Below, in pieces: positions 27,719 to 36,718 of a stretch of 60,053 nucleotides of DNA. The notes beneath the pieces were generated by a model that saw only the letters and a program-made list of their open reading frames with translations, did no database searches and was not told where the DNA came from. The stretch's first letter is position 1; every line of letters begins with the position of its first letter. The DNA is from Pseudonocardia nigra (GTDB lineage: Bacteria > Actinomycetota > Actinomycetes > Mycobacteriales > Pseudonocardiaceae): the NCBI RefSeq assembly GCF_019396355.1, contig NZ_JAHKRK010000022.1:1-60053 (forward strand). Reading direction: 5' to 3'. The position numbers and the translations under genes are program-made.

Positions 27719-29020
27719 TCAGTGACCGACCGCCGCCGCACCCTTCTCCCCCACCAGCTCGCCCGCGGAGAAGCGGTCGAGTCCGAACGCCGAGATGATC
27801 TCGGGCGTGGAGCGCGTGGCGACGGCCTCGGCCATCGCCTCGCCGGACACCGGTCCGGCCTTGAAGCCGTAGGTACCCCACCCCACGTCGAGGTAGAAGC
27901 CCTCCACCGGGGTGGTGCCCATGATCGGTGAATAGTCCGGGGTCATGTCGCACAGGCCGGCCCACTGTCGCAGCAGGCGCATCTTCGACAGCGCCGGCAT
28001 GAGCTCCAGGACGTGCGTCGCCAGCCCCTCGACGAAGTCGAGCGACCCGCGCATCGAGTACGACGTGAAGGGATCCACGCTGGCGCCGAACACGAGCTCC
28101 CCGCGATCGGTCTGGCTGACGTAGACGTGCAGCGTCCCGGACACGACCACCGCGTGCAGGAACGGCTTCACCGGCTCGGTCACCGCCGCCTGCAGCGGAA
28201 AGGTCTGCACCGGCGTCCGCACGCCCGCCATGTCAGAGATGATCGACGACCAGCCGGCGGTGCAGTTGACGACGACCGGCGCGGAGATCGGCCCCCGGTT
28301 CGTCTGCACGCCGGTGACCCGACCCCGGGTCACGTCGATCCCCGTGACCTCGGTCTTCTGGTGCAGCTGCACACCTCGCGCGTCGGCCGCGCGGGCGTAG
28401 CCCCACACCACCGCGTCGTGGCGGATGATCCCGCCCGGCGGGTGGTACAGGGCGCCCAGGATCGGATAGCGGGTGTCGGCCGCGGTGTTCAGGTGGGGCA
28501 CGAGTTCCGAGATCTGGCCTGGGTCGATGACCTCGGAGTCGATGGCCTGGAGCTTGTTCACCTCCGCCCGCCAGCGCATGGTGCGCAGCGAGGCGTCGTT
28601 GTGCGCCAGCGTGAGGTGGCCGCGCCGGGAGAACATGACGTTGAAGTTCAGGTCCGCGGCCAGGTGCTGATAGAGCGTGAGCGACCGGTCGTAGAACCGC
28701 ACACCCTCCGGCGTGAGGTAGTTCGACCGCAGGATCGCGGTGTTGCGGCCCGACCCGCCGCCACCGAGGTAGCCCTTGTCGAGCACCGCGACGTTGCGGA
28801 TCCCGTGGTTCTCGGCGAGGTAGTACGCGGTGGCGAGGCCGTGCACCCCACCGCCAATGATCACCACGTCGTAGCTGCCGCGGAGATCATGGTTCCGCCA
28901 CGCTCGGGGCCACTCCGAGGAGAACAGGCCGTGCCTGAGCAAACTGAATGCGGAGTATCTCGACGACTTCTTCTCGCGGCGTCCGTCGAACGAGCCGTCC
29001 CGACCATTTCCATTGATCAC
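27719..29020 (-). CDS. mgdA: N-methylglutamate dehydrogenase subunit A (SoxB-like FAD subunit)
   Basis: The 433-aa catalytic flavoprotein resembles sarcosine oxidase beta. It starts with RYSAFSLLRHGLFSSEWPRAW, then VVIIGGGVHGLATAYYLAE for FAD binding and GSGRNTAILRSNYLTPEG. The C-terminal DVGWGTYGFKAGPVSGEAMA is typical. I chose the GTG at 29020, which has GGAGG 8 nt upstream and leaves about 25 residues before the family start; the frame is open 43 codons further to 29149 without homology. It oxidises the N-methyl group. It follows the XRE-cupin regulator by 125 bp. Confidence 0.88.
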   Translation of the reverse strand: MINGNGRDGSFDGRREKKSSRYSAFSLLRHGLFSSEWPRAWRNHDLRGSYDVVIIGGGVHGLATAYYLAENHGIRNVAVLDKGYLGGGGSGRNTAILRSNYLTPEGVRFYDRSLTLYQHLAADLNFNVMFSRRGHLTLAHNDASLRTMRWRAEVNKLQAIDSEVIDPGQISELVPHLNTAADTRYPILGALYHPPGGIIRHDAVVWGYARAADARGVQLHQKTEVTGIDVTRGRVTGVQTNRGPISAPVVVNCTAGWSSIISDMAGVRTPVQTFPLQAAVTEPVKPFLHAVVVSGTLHVYVSQTDRGELVFGASVDPFTSYSMRGSLDFVEGLATHVLELMPALSKMRLLRQWAGLCDMTPDYSPIMGTTPVEGFYLDVGWGTYGFKAGPVSGEAMAEAVATRSTPEIISAFGLDRFSAGELVGEKGAAAVGH

Positions 29021-29145
29021 GCCGCACGCCTCCCGATCGGTGGCCACGATGGGGACGCAGTGGCGTCCGCCCGTGTCAGTGACGCAGACCATACCCACCA
29101 AGAGTGGACCTTGTCCACCCTGAATCAACAGCGCGACGAGTCCTG

Positions 29146-29784
29146 TCAACCCCGCGAGCAGAGCGACTTCACCGCTAAGAACTGGATGGGGAGCGAGACC
29201 AGCTCACCGGGCCCGTGCGCGACCTCACCGACGAACTGGAGCGCGTCGCCCGCCTCCAGCAGGAAGCGGGAGCTGCCGTAGCAGTACTCCATCTTCCCGC
29301 TGATCATCAAGATCAGCTCCGTTCCGGCGTGCTGGTACAGCGGGAACGCGTCGGCGCGCTCGGTGAGCGTCACGAGCATCGGCTCCAGGCTGTCGTGCGG
29401 GGCACGCATCGTCCCCAACGTCTGGTAGCGCTGCCCGTGCTCGGAGTGGCGGTGCTGGATGTCCAACCCCCCACCGGCCTTGACGAAGATGACGTCCTGC
29501 TCCTCGGGCAAACCCCGGAAGAATGCCGTGACCGGCACGGCGAGCGCCTCGGACAGTCGCGCGAGGGTGGCCAGGCTCGGCGACGTCTGCGCGTTCTCGA
29601 TCTTCGAAAGCATGCTCTTGGACAGCCCACAGAGTTCGGCGAGCCTGCCGACCGTCCACCCGTGCCGGAGCCGGAACTCGCGCACCCGCTCGGCGATCAC
29701 TGCGGCGAGTGACTCCTCGAGACCGCCTGCCGACGGCTCGCCCGGCACCGGCCACACCGCTGCGCTCGACTGCTCGATGTCCAC
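29146..29784 (-). CDS. XRE-family regulator with cupin domain
   Basis: The 212-aa protein has an N-terminal helix-turn-helix (about residues 33-90: LAELCGLSKSMLSKIENAQT, LARLSEALAVPVTAFF) and a C-terminal cupin (about 115-205: YQHAGTELILMISGKMEYCYG, LEAGDALQF). Proteins of this kind commonly sense a small amine or amino acid through the cupin. The start is uncertain: GTG at 29784 is the first sensible one, while an ATG at 29901 would add 39 residues. It lies between the mgd operon and the divergent gmaS-mgs operon, so it is the natural regulator of both. Confidence 0.85.
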   Translation of the reverse strand: MDIEQSSAAVWPVPGEPSAGGLEESLAAVIAERVREFRLRHGWTVGRLAELCGLSKSMLSKIENAQTSPSLATLARLSEALAVPVTAFFRGLPEEQDVIFVKAGGGLDIQHRHSEHGQRYQTLGTMRAPHDSLEPMLVTLTERADAFPLYQHAGTELILMISGKMEYCYGSSRFLLEAGDALQFVGEVAHGPGELVSLPIQFLAVKSLCSRG

Positions 29785-29910
29785 GTTCCGCTCCAGCCCG
29801 AATGGCGGGACGCCGCCCGCCGGGATGCGCGGGGCTTCCCCGCCACCGTCACGGTAGTGGACGCCTGCAGGTCCGACCGGCCACGGCTCCAAAGTGACCA
29901 TTGTCCCGTT

Positions 29911-29931
29911 GCACGAAACGCGGTTTACTGC
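29911..29931. promoter_or_regulatory. Imperfect palindrome between the mgd regulator and gmaS
   Basis: GCACGAAAC at 29911-29919 and GTTTACTGC at 29923-29931 are complementary at 7 of 9 positions around a GCG centre; the inner AAAC/GTTT is perfect. It lies 54 bp before the gmaS start and upstream of the XRE-cupin start. This is a likely operator for that regulator, acting on both divergent promoters. Confidence 0.45.
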
Positions 29932-29984
29932 GTGTGGACGGTATGACCCCCGGGCAGCAGCGGCGCTCGTCGAGGAGGGGCACC

Positions 29985-31382
29985 ATGGAATCGGATCTCC
30001 AGCAGTTCCTGGCACAGGACGGACGAAACGACGAGATCGCGCGGGTGCGCGGCAAGATCGACGAAAGCGGAGTCCAGTACATCTACTTCCAGTTCGCGTC
30101 GGTCACCGGGCGCATCATGGGCAAGGGCGCGCCCGCGAAGCACTGGGAGCGGTTCGCCAACAAGGGTTTCCAGCTCGTGTACGGCTCGACGGCGAACCTC
30201 TTCATCGACCGGCACGGCGACTACATCGGGTACGGGGCCGAGTCACGGGAGCTCGTCGGGCTGCCGGACGTCGAGACGTTCTGCGTGCTTCCGTGGGATC
30301 CGAAGACCGCCAGGGTCTATTGCACCCTGTTCCGGTGCGAGGAGGAGGAGGTCGACGGGGGTGCCTTCCTCACCTCCGACTGTCGCGGGAACCTCAAGCG
30401 GATCCACCGGGAGTTCGAGCAGGAGACCGGGCTGGAGATGCGGGTCGGCACCGAGCCCGAGATGATGTGGCTCAAGCTCAACCCGGACGGCACCCCCTCG
30501 GTCGAGGGCAAGACGAAGCCCTACTGCTACCACATCGACCAGTTCTCCGAGTTGCAGCCGGTCATCCACCGGGTGGTGGAGTACAGCACCGCCATGGGGC
30601 TGGACATGATCCAGGGCGACCACGAGGACGCCCCGGGTCAGCTCGAGCTGAACTGGCAGTTCGATCGGGCCGAGCTCACGGCGGACCGGCTCACCACCTA
30701 CCGACAGATCTGCCGCCAGGTCGGCCGCGAGTTCAACCTGTTCCCGTGCTTCATGCCCAAGCCGTTCATGGGTGTCTCGGCCAACGGCTGCCACCACAAC
30801 ATCTCGCTGTGGCAGGGGCAGGAGAACGCGTTCCTGCCGGAGGGTGACAACCCGCGAATGCCCAGCAAACTGGGCCTGGCCGCTATCGGCGGGGTGCTCG
30901 AACACCTCGATGCCCTCACCTGCCTCACCGCGCCGACGGTGAACTCCTACCGCCGGCTGTGGGACACCGGCTTCTGGGCGCCGGTGTATGCCGACTGGGG
31001 CTACCAGAACCGCACCACCGCGCTGCGGGTCAGCTCTCCGGACCGCTTCGAGTACCGCTCCGTCGACTCCGCAGTCAACCCCTACCTGTCCATGGCCGGG
31101 CTGATCAAGGCCATGGCCGACGGGATCCGGCGCAACCTCGACCCCGGCCCACCCGAGGAGCGCAACATCTACGAGGCCATGGCGGGCGGCAAGGAGACCC
31201 GCAAGATCCCCATGACCCTCGGCGAGGCGCTGGCCGCCCTCGACGCCGACGAGATCGTCCAGAGCGCGCTACCCGGGGAGATGTACAAGGTCTTCCGGCA
31301 CTACAAGCGCGACGAGTGGGAGCGCTTCTGCGCCACCGTCACCGACTGGGACGTCAAGGAGTACCTGGACATCCTGCCGTAG
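29985..31382 (+). CDS. gmaS: Gamma-glutamylmethylamide synthetase (glutamine-synthetase family)
   Basis: The 465-aa GS-fold enzyme condenses glutamate and methylamine using ATP. GS landmarks are visible: the catalytic-domain GTEPEMMWLKLN, QGDHEDAPGQLELNW and the ATP/ammonium region VSANGCHHNISLW. It differs from ordinary GlnA by the N-terminal YIYFQFASVTGRIMGKG and by its position directly upstream of mgsABC. The ATG at 29985 has GAGGAGGGG 4 nt upstream, which decides the start over an in-frame codon at 29901. Other GlnA-III type ligases (for example for putrescine or ethanolamine) are alternatives, but the context favours methylamine. Confidence 0.88.
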   Translation: MESDLQQFLAQDGRNDEIARVRGKIDESGVQYIYFQFASVTGRIMGKGAPAKHWERFANKGFQLVYGSTANLFIDRHGDYIGYGAESRELVGLPDVETFCVLPWDPKTARVYCTLFRCEEEEVDGGAFLTSDCRGNLKRIHREFEQETGLEMRVGTEPEMMWLKLNPDGTPSVEGKTKPYCYHIDQFSELQPVIHRVVEYSTAMGLDMIQGDHEDAPGQLELNWQFDRAELTADRLTTYRQICRQVGREFNLFPCFMPKPFMGVSANGCHHNISLWQGQENAFLPEGDNPRMPSKLGLAAIGGVLEHLDALTCLTAPTVNSYRRLWDTGFWAPVYADWGYQNRTTALRVSSPDRFEYRSVDSAVNPYLSMAGLIKAMADGIRRNLDPGPPEERNIYEAMAGGKETRKIPMTLGEALAALDADEIVQSALPGEMYKVFRHYKRDEWERFCATVTDWDVKEYLDILP

Positions 31383-31432
31383 CGGCACCGGACGCCACAG
31401 CGCACCCGATCCATGGGGAAGGAGCACCACCG

Positions 31433-32362
31433 ATGTGCGGTATCGCCGGCATCATCTACAAAGGACAGACAGGTGACGTGGGTCGCGACATGACCCGCAT
31501 GCTGCACGCAATGCGGCACCGCGGGCCGGACTCCACGGGCTACGCGCTCTACGGCGAGGCGAGCGACCTGCTGGTCATGCGGTTCACCCTCGCCGACCCG
31601 ACCGACCACCGCGACTTCGACTTCAGCGAGCGACTGGAGCGCAACCGCCGCGAGGTCGAGTCCCGGCTGGCGAAGCTCGGGGCCACGATCGACCGCGTGC
31701 AGGGCGAGTCGGACTACGCCTACCGCGCGACGTTCCGCTACGCGGGCGAGCTCAAGCCGCTCGCCGACTTCGTCGAGGACGTCCCCGGCGCCGAGGTCCT
31801 CTCGCTCGGCCACTCGCTGGAGATCGTCAAGGACCTCGGGGACGCCCAGGTCGTCGGCGAGCAGTACCGGCTCGACACCTTCCGCGGCACGCACGCGATC
31901 GGGCACGTCAGAATGGCCACCGAGTCCGACGTGGACATCGCCGGCGCGCACCCGTACTGGGCCTACCCGTTCTCCGACGTCGCGGTGGTGCACAACGGTC
32001 AGCTCACCAACTACCACCAGTGGAAGCGGCGGCTGGAACGGCTCGGCCACCGGTTCCAGTCCGAGTGCGACTCGGAGATCATCGCGGTCTACATCGCGCA
32101 GCGGATGTCCGACGGGCTCTCGCTGGAAACGGCGATGAAGCAGAGCCTCGATGAGCTCGACGGCGTCTTCACCTATCTCGTCGTCACCGAGAACCAGCTC
32201 GGCGTGGCCAAGGACGAGATGGCCGCGAAGCCGCTCGTGCTCTACGAGGCCGACGACATGGTGGCGCTGGCCTCCGAGGAGGTGGCCATCCGCGCGGTGG
32301 TGAACCGCGAGATCGACACCTACGACCCCTACGAGCGCGAAGTGCTGGTGTGGAGCCGATGA
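31433..32362 (+). CDS. mgsA: N-methylglutamate synthase subunit A (class II amidotransferase)
   Basis: The 309-aa protein begins MCGIAGIIYKG, exposing Cys2 as the N-terminal nucleophile of class II glutamine amidotransferases. RHRGPDSTGYALYG, GHVRMATESDV and DVAVVHNGQLTNYHQW are family blocks. In the synthase it would accept gamma-glutamylmethylamide and release methylamine for transfer. AAGGAG precedes the ATG. Its stop overlaps mgsB by ATGA. GlxB of other proteobacterial clusters is the same family. Confidence 0.88.
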   Translation: MCGIAGIIYKGQTGDVGRDMTRMLHAMRHRGPDSTGYALYGEASDLLVMRFTLADPTDHRDFDFSERLERNRREVESRLAKLGATIDRVQGESDYAYRATFRYAGELKPLADFVEDVPGAEVLSLGHSLEIVKDLGDAQVVGEQYRLDTFRGTHAIGHVRMATESDVDIAGAHPYWAYPFSDVAVVHNGQLTNYHQWKRRLERLGHRFQSECDSEIIAVYIAQRMSDGLSLETAMKQSLDELDGVFTYLVVTENQLGVAKDEMAAKPLVLYEADDMVALASEEVAIRAVVNREIDTYDPYEREVLVWSR

Positions 32363-33159
32363 CCGACACGACCGTTCCCCCGGTGGAGCAGAGCCGCCGC
32401 GTCGACCACCGCGGACTCGCCGAGCCCGACGCGAAGCCTCCGAACATCGCCACCGTCTCCGGCCGGAGCGCGGAGTTCGACGCCGCCGAGCTGACGACCC
32501 GGCAGATCAACCTCGAACTGCGCAGGCTGCTCCACGCCGAGGGCGTCACCGAGGTGACGATCCAGAATCCCGGGGCGAAGCACTCGATCGCGGTCGGGCT
32601 GCTCACGCGGTGCCGGATCCGGATCAACGGCAGCCTCGGCTACTTCGGCTGCGGGCTCGTCGACGGCGCGGAGATCCACATCACCGGCCGCGTCGGGTGG
32701 TCGGTCGCCGAGAACATGATGTCCGGGGTCATCGTGATCGACAAGAACGCCGGCTCGCTCACTGGAGCGGCACTGCGCGGCGGCGATCTCGTGGTACGCG
32801 GTCACGTCGGCGCCCGTACGGGCATCGACCAGAAGGGCGGCACCATCATCGTCGGTGGCGACACCGGCTCGATGACCGGCTTCATGATGCAGCGCGGGCG
32901 GCAGATCATCTGCGGGGACGCCGGTCCCGGCCTCGGCGACTCGATGTACGACGGGCAGATCTACGTCGGCGGCAAGGTCGCGTCGCTGGGGGTCGACTGC
33001 GTCGAGGCGGTGCTGACCCCTGCCGACGACGAGCTCATCGATCGCAAGTTCGGCATCTACGGCATGCAGCGGCCGGACCGGTTCCGCAAGTTCGTCTGCG
33101 GCAAGAAGCTCTGGAACTACGACAACCTGGAGCCGAACGAGCGCAAGCTCGTCCTCTAG
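32359..33159 (+). CDS. mgsB: N-methylglutamate synthase subunit B (GltB C-terminal-like)
   Basis: The 266-aa protein is a right-handed beta-helix like the C-terminal domain of glutamate synthase large subunits. Repeated Gly-rich strands are visible (GYFGCGLVDGAEIHITG, GAALRGGDLVVRGHVGARTG, GGKVASLG). It is a structural subunit joining the amidotransferase and the FMN subunit. The ATG at 32359 overlaps the mgsA stop. About 45 residues precede the domain, which is usual for GlxC-type proteins. Confidence 0.87.
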   Translation: MTDTTVPPVEQSRRVDHRGLAEPDAKPPNIATVSGRSAEFDAAELTTRQINLELRRLLHAEGVTEVTIQNPGAKHSIAVGLLTRCRIRINGSLGYFGCGLVDGAEIHITGRVGWSVAENMMSGVIVIDKNAGSLTGAALRGGDLVVRGHVGARTGIDQKGGTIIVGGDTGSMTGFMMQRGRQIICGDAGPGLGDSMYDGQIYVGGKVASLGVDCVEAVLTPADDELIDRKFGIYGMQRPDRFRKFVCGKKLWNYDNLEPNERKLVL

Positions 33160-33220
33160 TGCCCGTCCCCCGCTGACGCCTCTGACGCCCGGGTACGGGC
33201 GACCACAGCCAGGAGTCCAG

Positions 33221-34633
33221 ATGACAACGCCCATCGGCAAGCACCGAACCCTCGGGCACAGCAAGATTTTCACCCCCGAGGTCATCGACGACATCCACAC
33301 GAAGTCCGAGCTCGGCCGCTACCGCATGCGTGGCTTCTCGATGTTCAAGCCGATCCCGCACTGGGACGAGTTGATGTTCATGCCGGGCACGCTGACGCGG
33401 TTCGTCATCGAGGGCTACCGCGAGAAGTGCGAGACGAAGACGGTGCTCGGCGCGCGGTTCGCCAAGAACCCCCTCGTGCTCGACATCCCGGTCTACATCA
33501 CCGGCATGAGCTTCGGGGCGCTGTCGCTGGAGGCGAAGATGGCGCTGGCCAAGGGCGCCTCCATGGCCGGCACGGCGACTTGCTCCGGCGAGGGCGGCAT
33601 GATCCCGCCGGAGCGCGACCTGTCCACCAAGTGGTACTACCAGGTCATCCAGAGCCGGTACGGCTTCAACCCGCACCACCTCATGCTCGCCGACGCGATC
33701 GAGTTCTTCATCGGCCAGGGCTGCAAGGTCGGCCTCGGCGGGCACCTGATGGGCCAGAAGGTCACCGAGCAGGTGGCCGAGATGCGCTCGCTGCCGGCGG
33801 GCATCGACCAGCGCAGCCCGGCCAGGCACCCGGACTGGCTCGGACCGGACGATCTCTCGCTGAAGATCCAGGAGATCCGTGAAGCCACCGACTATCAGGT
33901 GCCCATCCAGCTCAAACTCGGGGCGGCGCGGGTCTACGACGACGTGCGGATGGCGGCCAAGTGCGGCCCGGACATCATCTACCTCGACGGCGCGGAGGGC
34001 GGCACGGGTGCCGGCCCACACATCGCCACGGAGGAGACCGGAATCCCGCTGATGGCCGCGATCCCCGAGGCTCGCCGCGCGCTGGAGGACGTGGGGCTGG
34101 CCGACGAGATCGACCTCGTGGTGGCGGGCGGGATCCGCAACGGCGGCGACATCGCCAAGTGCATCGCGCTCGGCGCCAAGGCGGTGGCCATCGGCCACTC
34201 CGCCCTGATGGCGCTCAACTGCAACAAGGAGATCCCCGGGGTCACCGACTACGAGGGCACGATCGGGGTGCCGGCGGGCAAGTGCTACCACTGCCACACC
34301 GGCCGCTGTCCGGTCGGCGTCACAACCCAGGACCCGGAGCTGCGAAAGCGGCTGGTCGTCGACGAGGCCGCCGAGCGCGTCTACAACTTCCTGCACACGC
34401 TCACCCTCGAGGTACAGATGCTCGCGCGGGCCTGCGGCAAGACCAACATCCACAGCCTCGAGCCGGAGGACCTGTGCGCCCTCACCACGGAGGCCGCGGC
34501 GATGGCCAAGGTCCCGCTCGCGGGCACCACGTACATCCCCGGGGTCACCGAGGAGCGGACCTTGGCCGAGATCAAGCACCTGATGGAGAAGCACGTGGCC
34601 AACGACGGCGCCCGGGGAGTGCTCGATGTCTGA
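33221..34633 (+). CDS. mgsC: N-methylglutamate synthase subunit C (FMN/Fe-S synthase domain)
   Basis: The 470-aa protein is the glutamate-synthase catalytic domain. It has YITGMSFGALSLEAKMALAKG, the FMN-barrel segments YLDGAEGGTGAGPH and VVAGGIRNGGDIAKCIALGA, and a cysteine cluster GKCYHCHTGRCPVG for an Fe-S centre. It condenses methylamine with 2-oxoglutarate, forming N-methylglutamate. It lies 61 bp after mgsB and overlaps the following unknown gene by 8 nt. Confidence 0.9.
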   Translation: MTTPIGKHRTLGHSKIFTPEVIDDIHTKSELGRYRMRGFSMFKPIPHWDELMFMPGTLTRFVIEGYREKCETKTVLGARFAKNPLVLDIPVYITGMSFGALSLEAKMALAKGASMAGTATCSGEGGMIPPERDLSTKWYYQVIQSRYGFNPHHLMLADAIEFFIGQGCKVGLGGHLMGQKVTEQVAEMRSLPAGIDQRSPARHPDWLGPDDLSLKIQEIREATDYQVPIQLKLGAARVYDDVRMAAKCGPDIIYLDGAEGGTGAGPHIATEETGIPLMAAIPEARRALEDVGLADEIDLVVAGGIRNGGDIAKCIALGAKAVAIGHSALMALNCNKEIPGVTDYEGTIGVPAGKCYHCHTGRCPVGVTTQDPELRKRLVVDEAAERVYNFLHTLTLEVQMLARACGKTNIHSLEPEDLCALTTEAAAMAKVPLAGTTYIPGVTEERTLAEIKHLMEKHVANDGARGVLDV

Positions 34634-35087
34634 TCCGGTGATGATCCCGTTCGACCCCTCGGCCCGGCGGCTGACCACCCGCAAGGGCATCGACACCGAG
34701 GAGCTGACCGGCCGAACCTTCCCGTACCAGTTCGACCGCGCGCTCGTCGACGACGTCGACCTCATGGCGGCGACACCGGGCGAGGACCTCAACTGGCTCG
34801 AGGACATCCACATGATGGAGGAGGACGGGATGAACGCGGTCTTCGACCGCTACACCAACGCCTTCCTGAAGATCTATTTCGATGTTCCTGCTGGGCGCGA
34901 GGACGAGTACGCCCGGAAGGTGCTGATCATGCACCTGCAGGAGGGCAACTCGTACGGCATCTGGCTCAAGCACAAGCACGCCAAGTACCCGCAGCCCGAA
35001 CTCGGCCCCTGGCTGAGCGATTCGGCGACAGTCGGGGAGAACTACACAGCGCCGGAGCTGGAGGGCTGGGAGAAGTCCCTGCACTGA
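34626..35087 (+). CDS. Unknown 153-aa acidic protein in the mgs operon
   Basis: The gene starts inside the end of mgsC (8-nt overlap) and ends 20 bp before the permease, so it is an integral operon member. The product is soluble-looking, has no cysteine, and is rich in Asp, Glu and aromatic residues (EDLNWLEDIHMMEEDGMN, YTNAFLKIYFDVPAGREDEYA). I see no signal peptide, membrane span or known motif. It may be a small accessory subunit of N-methylglutamate synthase or gmaS. I do not recognise the family. Confidence 0.7.
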   Translation: MSDPVMIPFDPSARRLTTRKGIDTEELTGRTFPYQFDRALVDDVDLMAATPGEDLNWLEDIHMMEEDGMNAVFDRYTNAFLKIYFDVPAGREDEYARKVLIMHLQEGNSYGIWLKHKHAKYPQPELGPWLSDSATVGENYTAPELEGWEKSLH

Positions 35088-35107
35088 CCCACGATCGGAG
35101 GCCGGTC

Positions 35108-36718
35108 ATGACCGAGATTCGTCCCGCAGTACCTCCCGATCGGATCGGTCCGGTCACCCGGGCGGAGGATCCCGGCCTCCGACGGACCATCAGCTGGACC
35201 GGCGCGTTCTGGATCGCAAGTGGCGTGCCTGCCCTCGTGCTCTTCTCGGTCGGGTCGATCGCCGCGACGATCGGCACGCCGTCCGTGCTGGTGTGGACCC
35301 TGTCGGTCACGTTCGGGCTGATTCAGAGCTTCACCTACGCCGAGATCGCCGGGCTGTACCCGAACAAGTCGGGTGGGGCGTCGATCTACGGGGCCATGGC
35401 TTGGGCCCCCTATTCGAGGCTCGTGGCCCCGATCTCGGTGTGGTGCAACTGGTTGGCCTGGTCCCCCGTCCTCGCGATCGGGGCCGGACTCGGAGCCGGG
35501 TATCTGCTGACGGCGCTCTTCCCGGCCGACGCTGCGATCAACACGTGGTCGGTCGGTCTCGTCGACCTCAGCGCGCTCAAGGACGGGCTGGAACTGCGGT
35601 TCAACGCGCAGTTCCTCATCGCCGCCTGCTTCCTGCTGCTGGTGTTCGCCGTGCAGCACCACGGCGTGCTCAGGGCGGCCAGGGTGCAGCTGGTGATCGG
35701 GCTCGCGGTCCTGGTGCCGTTGCTCGTCGTCGGCGTCGTGCCGCTGCTGACCGGCGACGTCGCCCGCGCCAACTTCCTCCCGTTCGTCCCGTTGAGCGGG
35801 GCCTGGAACGTTGAGGGCTGGACGCTGCTCGCCGGTGGACTGTTCCTCGCGGCCTGGTCGGCCTACGCCTTCGAAACCTCGATCTGCTACACACGCGAGT
35901 TCAAGGATCCGGCCCGCGACACGGTCAAGGCGATCTTCGCGGCCGGCCTGGTGTGCCTGGCCGTCTACACGCTCGTGCCGTTCTCGTTCCAGGGCGCGCT
36001 CGGCGTCGACCGGCTCACGACCGACCCGATCGTCGACGGCACCGGTGTCGCAGCGGCGATGGTCGACATGGTCGGCGGCGGCGCAGTGATCGGCAACCTG
36101 CTGGTCGTGATGCTGATCCTGGCCCTCCTCCTGTCGATCATGACGACGATGGCAGGGTCGTCGCGCACGCTCTACCAGGGCTCGGTGGACGGGTGGCTGC
36201 CCCGCTACCTCGGCCGGGCGAACCGACACGGCGCCCCGGCCAGGGCCATGTGGACCGATCTCGGTTTCAACCTCGTGCTGCTGCTGATGAGCGACTACGT
36301 CTTCGTGCTCGCCTCGTCCACGGTCTGCTACATGATCTTCAACTTCCTCAACCTCAATGCGGGCTGGCTGCACCGCATGGACAACGCGCACATCCCCCGG
36401 CCCTGGCGGGCGCCCACGGTCCTGATCGGGGCCGGCGCGGTACTGGCGTTCGTCAACGCGCTGCTGCTCGGCTGGGGCGCGAACGTCTGGGGGCAAGGGG
36501 CTTTGCTCTCGGGCGTGATCGCCGCCGCGCTGATCCTCCCGATCTTCGCCTACCGCCACTTCGTGCAGGACAAGGGACGATTCCCCCAGTCGATGTACGA
36601 GACCGGGGCGGATGGGAGTGTCGTCGCGCCGACGAAGCGGGCCGGTGCGCTGCCCTACGTCGTACTCGGAGGCGGCGTCCTGATGGTCGTGATCGGCCAG
36701 CTCCTCGCCGCCGGATGA
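35108..36718 (+). CDS. APC-family amino acid/amine permease
   Basis: The 536-aa protein has about 12-13 hydrophobic helices and APC-type first-helix motifs (ISWTGAFWIASGVPALVLFSVGSIAATIG) and a second helix with FTYAEIAGLYPNKSGGASIYG, close to the conserved AELAxxxPxSGG loop. By its position between mgsABC and a two-component system it is a good candidate for methylamine or N-methyl-amino-acid uptake. Its TGA overlaps the response-regulator ATG. Confidence 0.85.
   Translation: MTEIRPAVPPDRIGPVTRAEDPGLRRTISWTGAFWIASGVPALVLFSVGSIAATIGTPSVLVWTLSVTFGLIQSFTYAEIAGLYPNKSGGASIYGAMAWAPYSRLVAPISVWCNWLAWSPVLAIGAGLGAGYLLTALFPADAAINTWSVGLVDLSALKDGLELRFNAQFLIAACFLLLVFAVQHHGVLRAARVQLVIGLAVLVPLLVVGVVPLLTGDVARANFLPFVPLSGAWNVEGWTLLAGGLFLAAWSAYAFETSICYTREFKDPARDTVKAIFAAGLVCLAVYTLVPFSFQGALGVDRLTTDPIVDGTGVAAAMVDMVGGGAVIGNLLVVMLILALLLSIMTTMAGSSRTLYQGSVDGWLPRYLGRANRHGAPARAMWTDLGFNLVLLLMSDYVFVLASSTVCYMIFNFLNLNAGWLHRMDNAHIPRPWRAPTVLIGAGAVLAFVNALLLGWGANVWGQGALLSGVIAAALILPIFAYRHFVQDKGRFPQSMYETGADGSVVAPTKRAGALPYVVLGGGVLMVVIGQLLAAG

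Noticed and set aside
23790..29020. Calling the SoxB/D/A/G-like set sarcosine oxidase
   Set aside because: Sequence alone fits either, but association with gmaS and mgs makes N-methylglutamate dehydrogenase more likely; no glycine-betaine or creatine catabolic genes are nearby.
31433..34633. Calling mgsABC a glutamate synthase
   Set aside because: The three domains are split as in N-methylglutamate synthase and follow gmaS; an NADPH-dependent small GltD subunit is absent.
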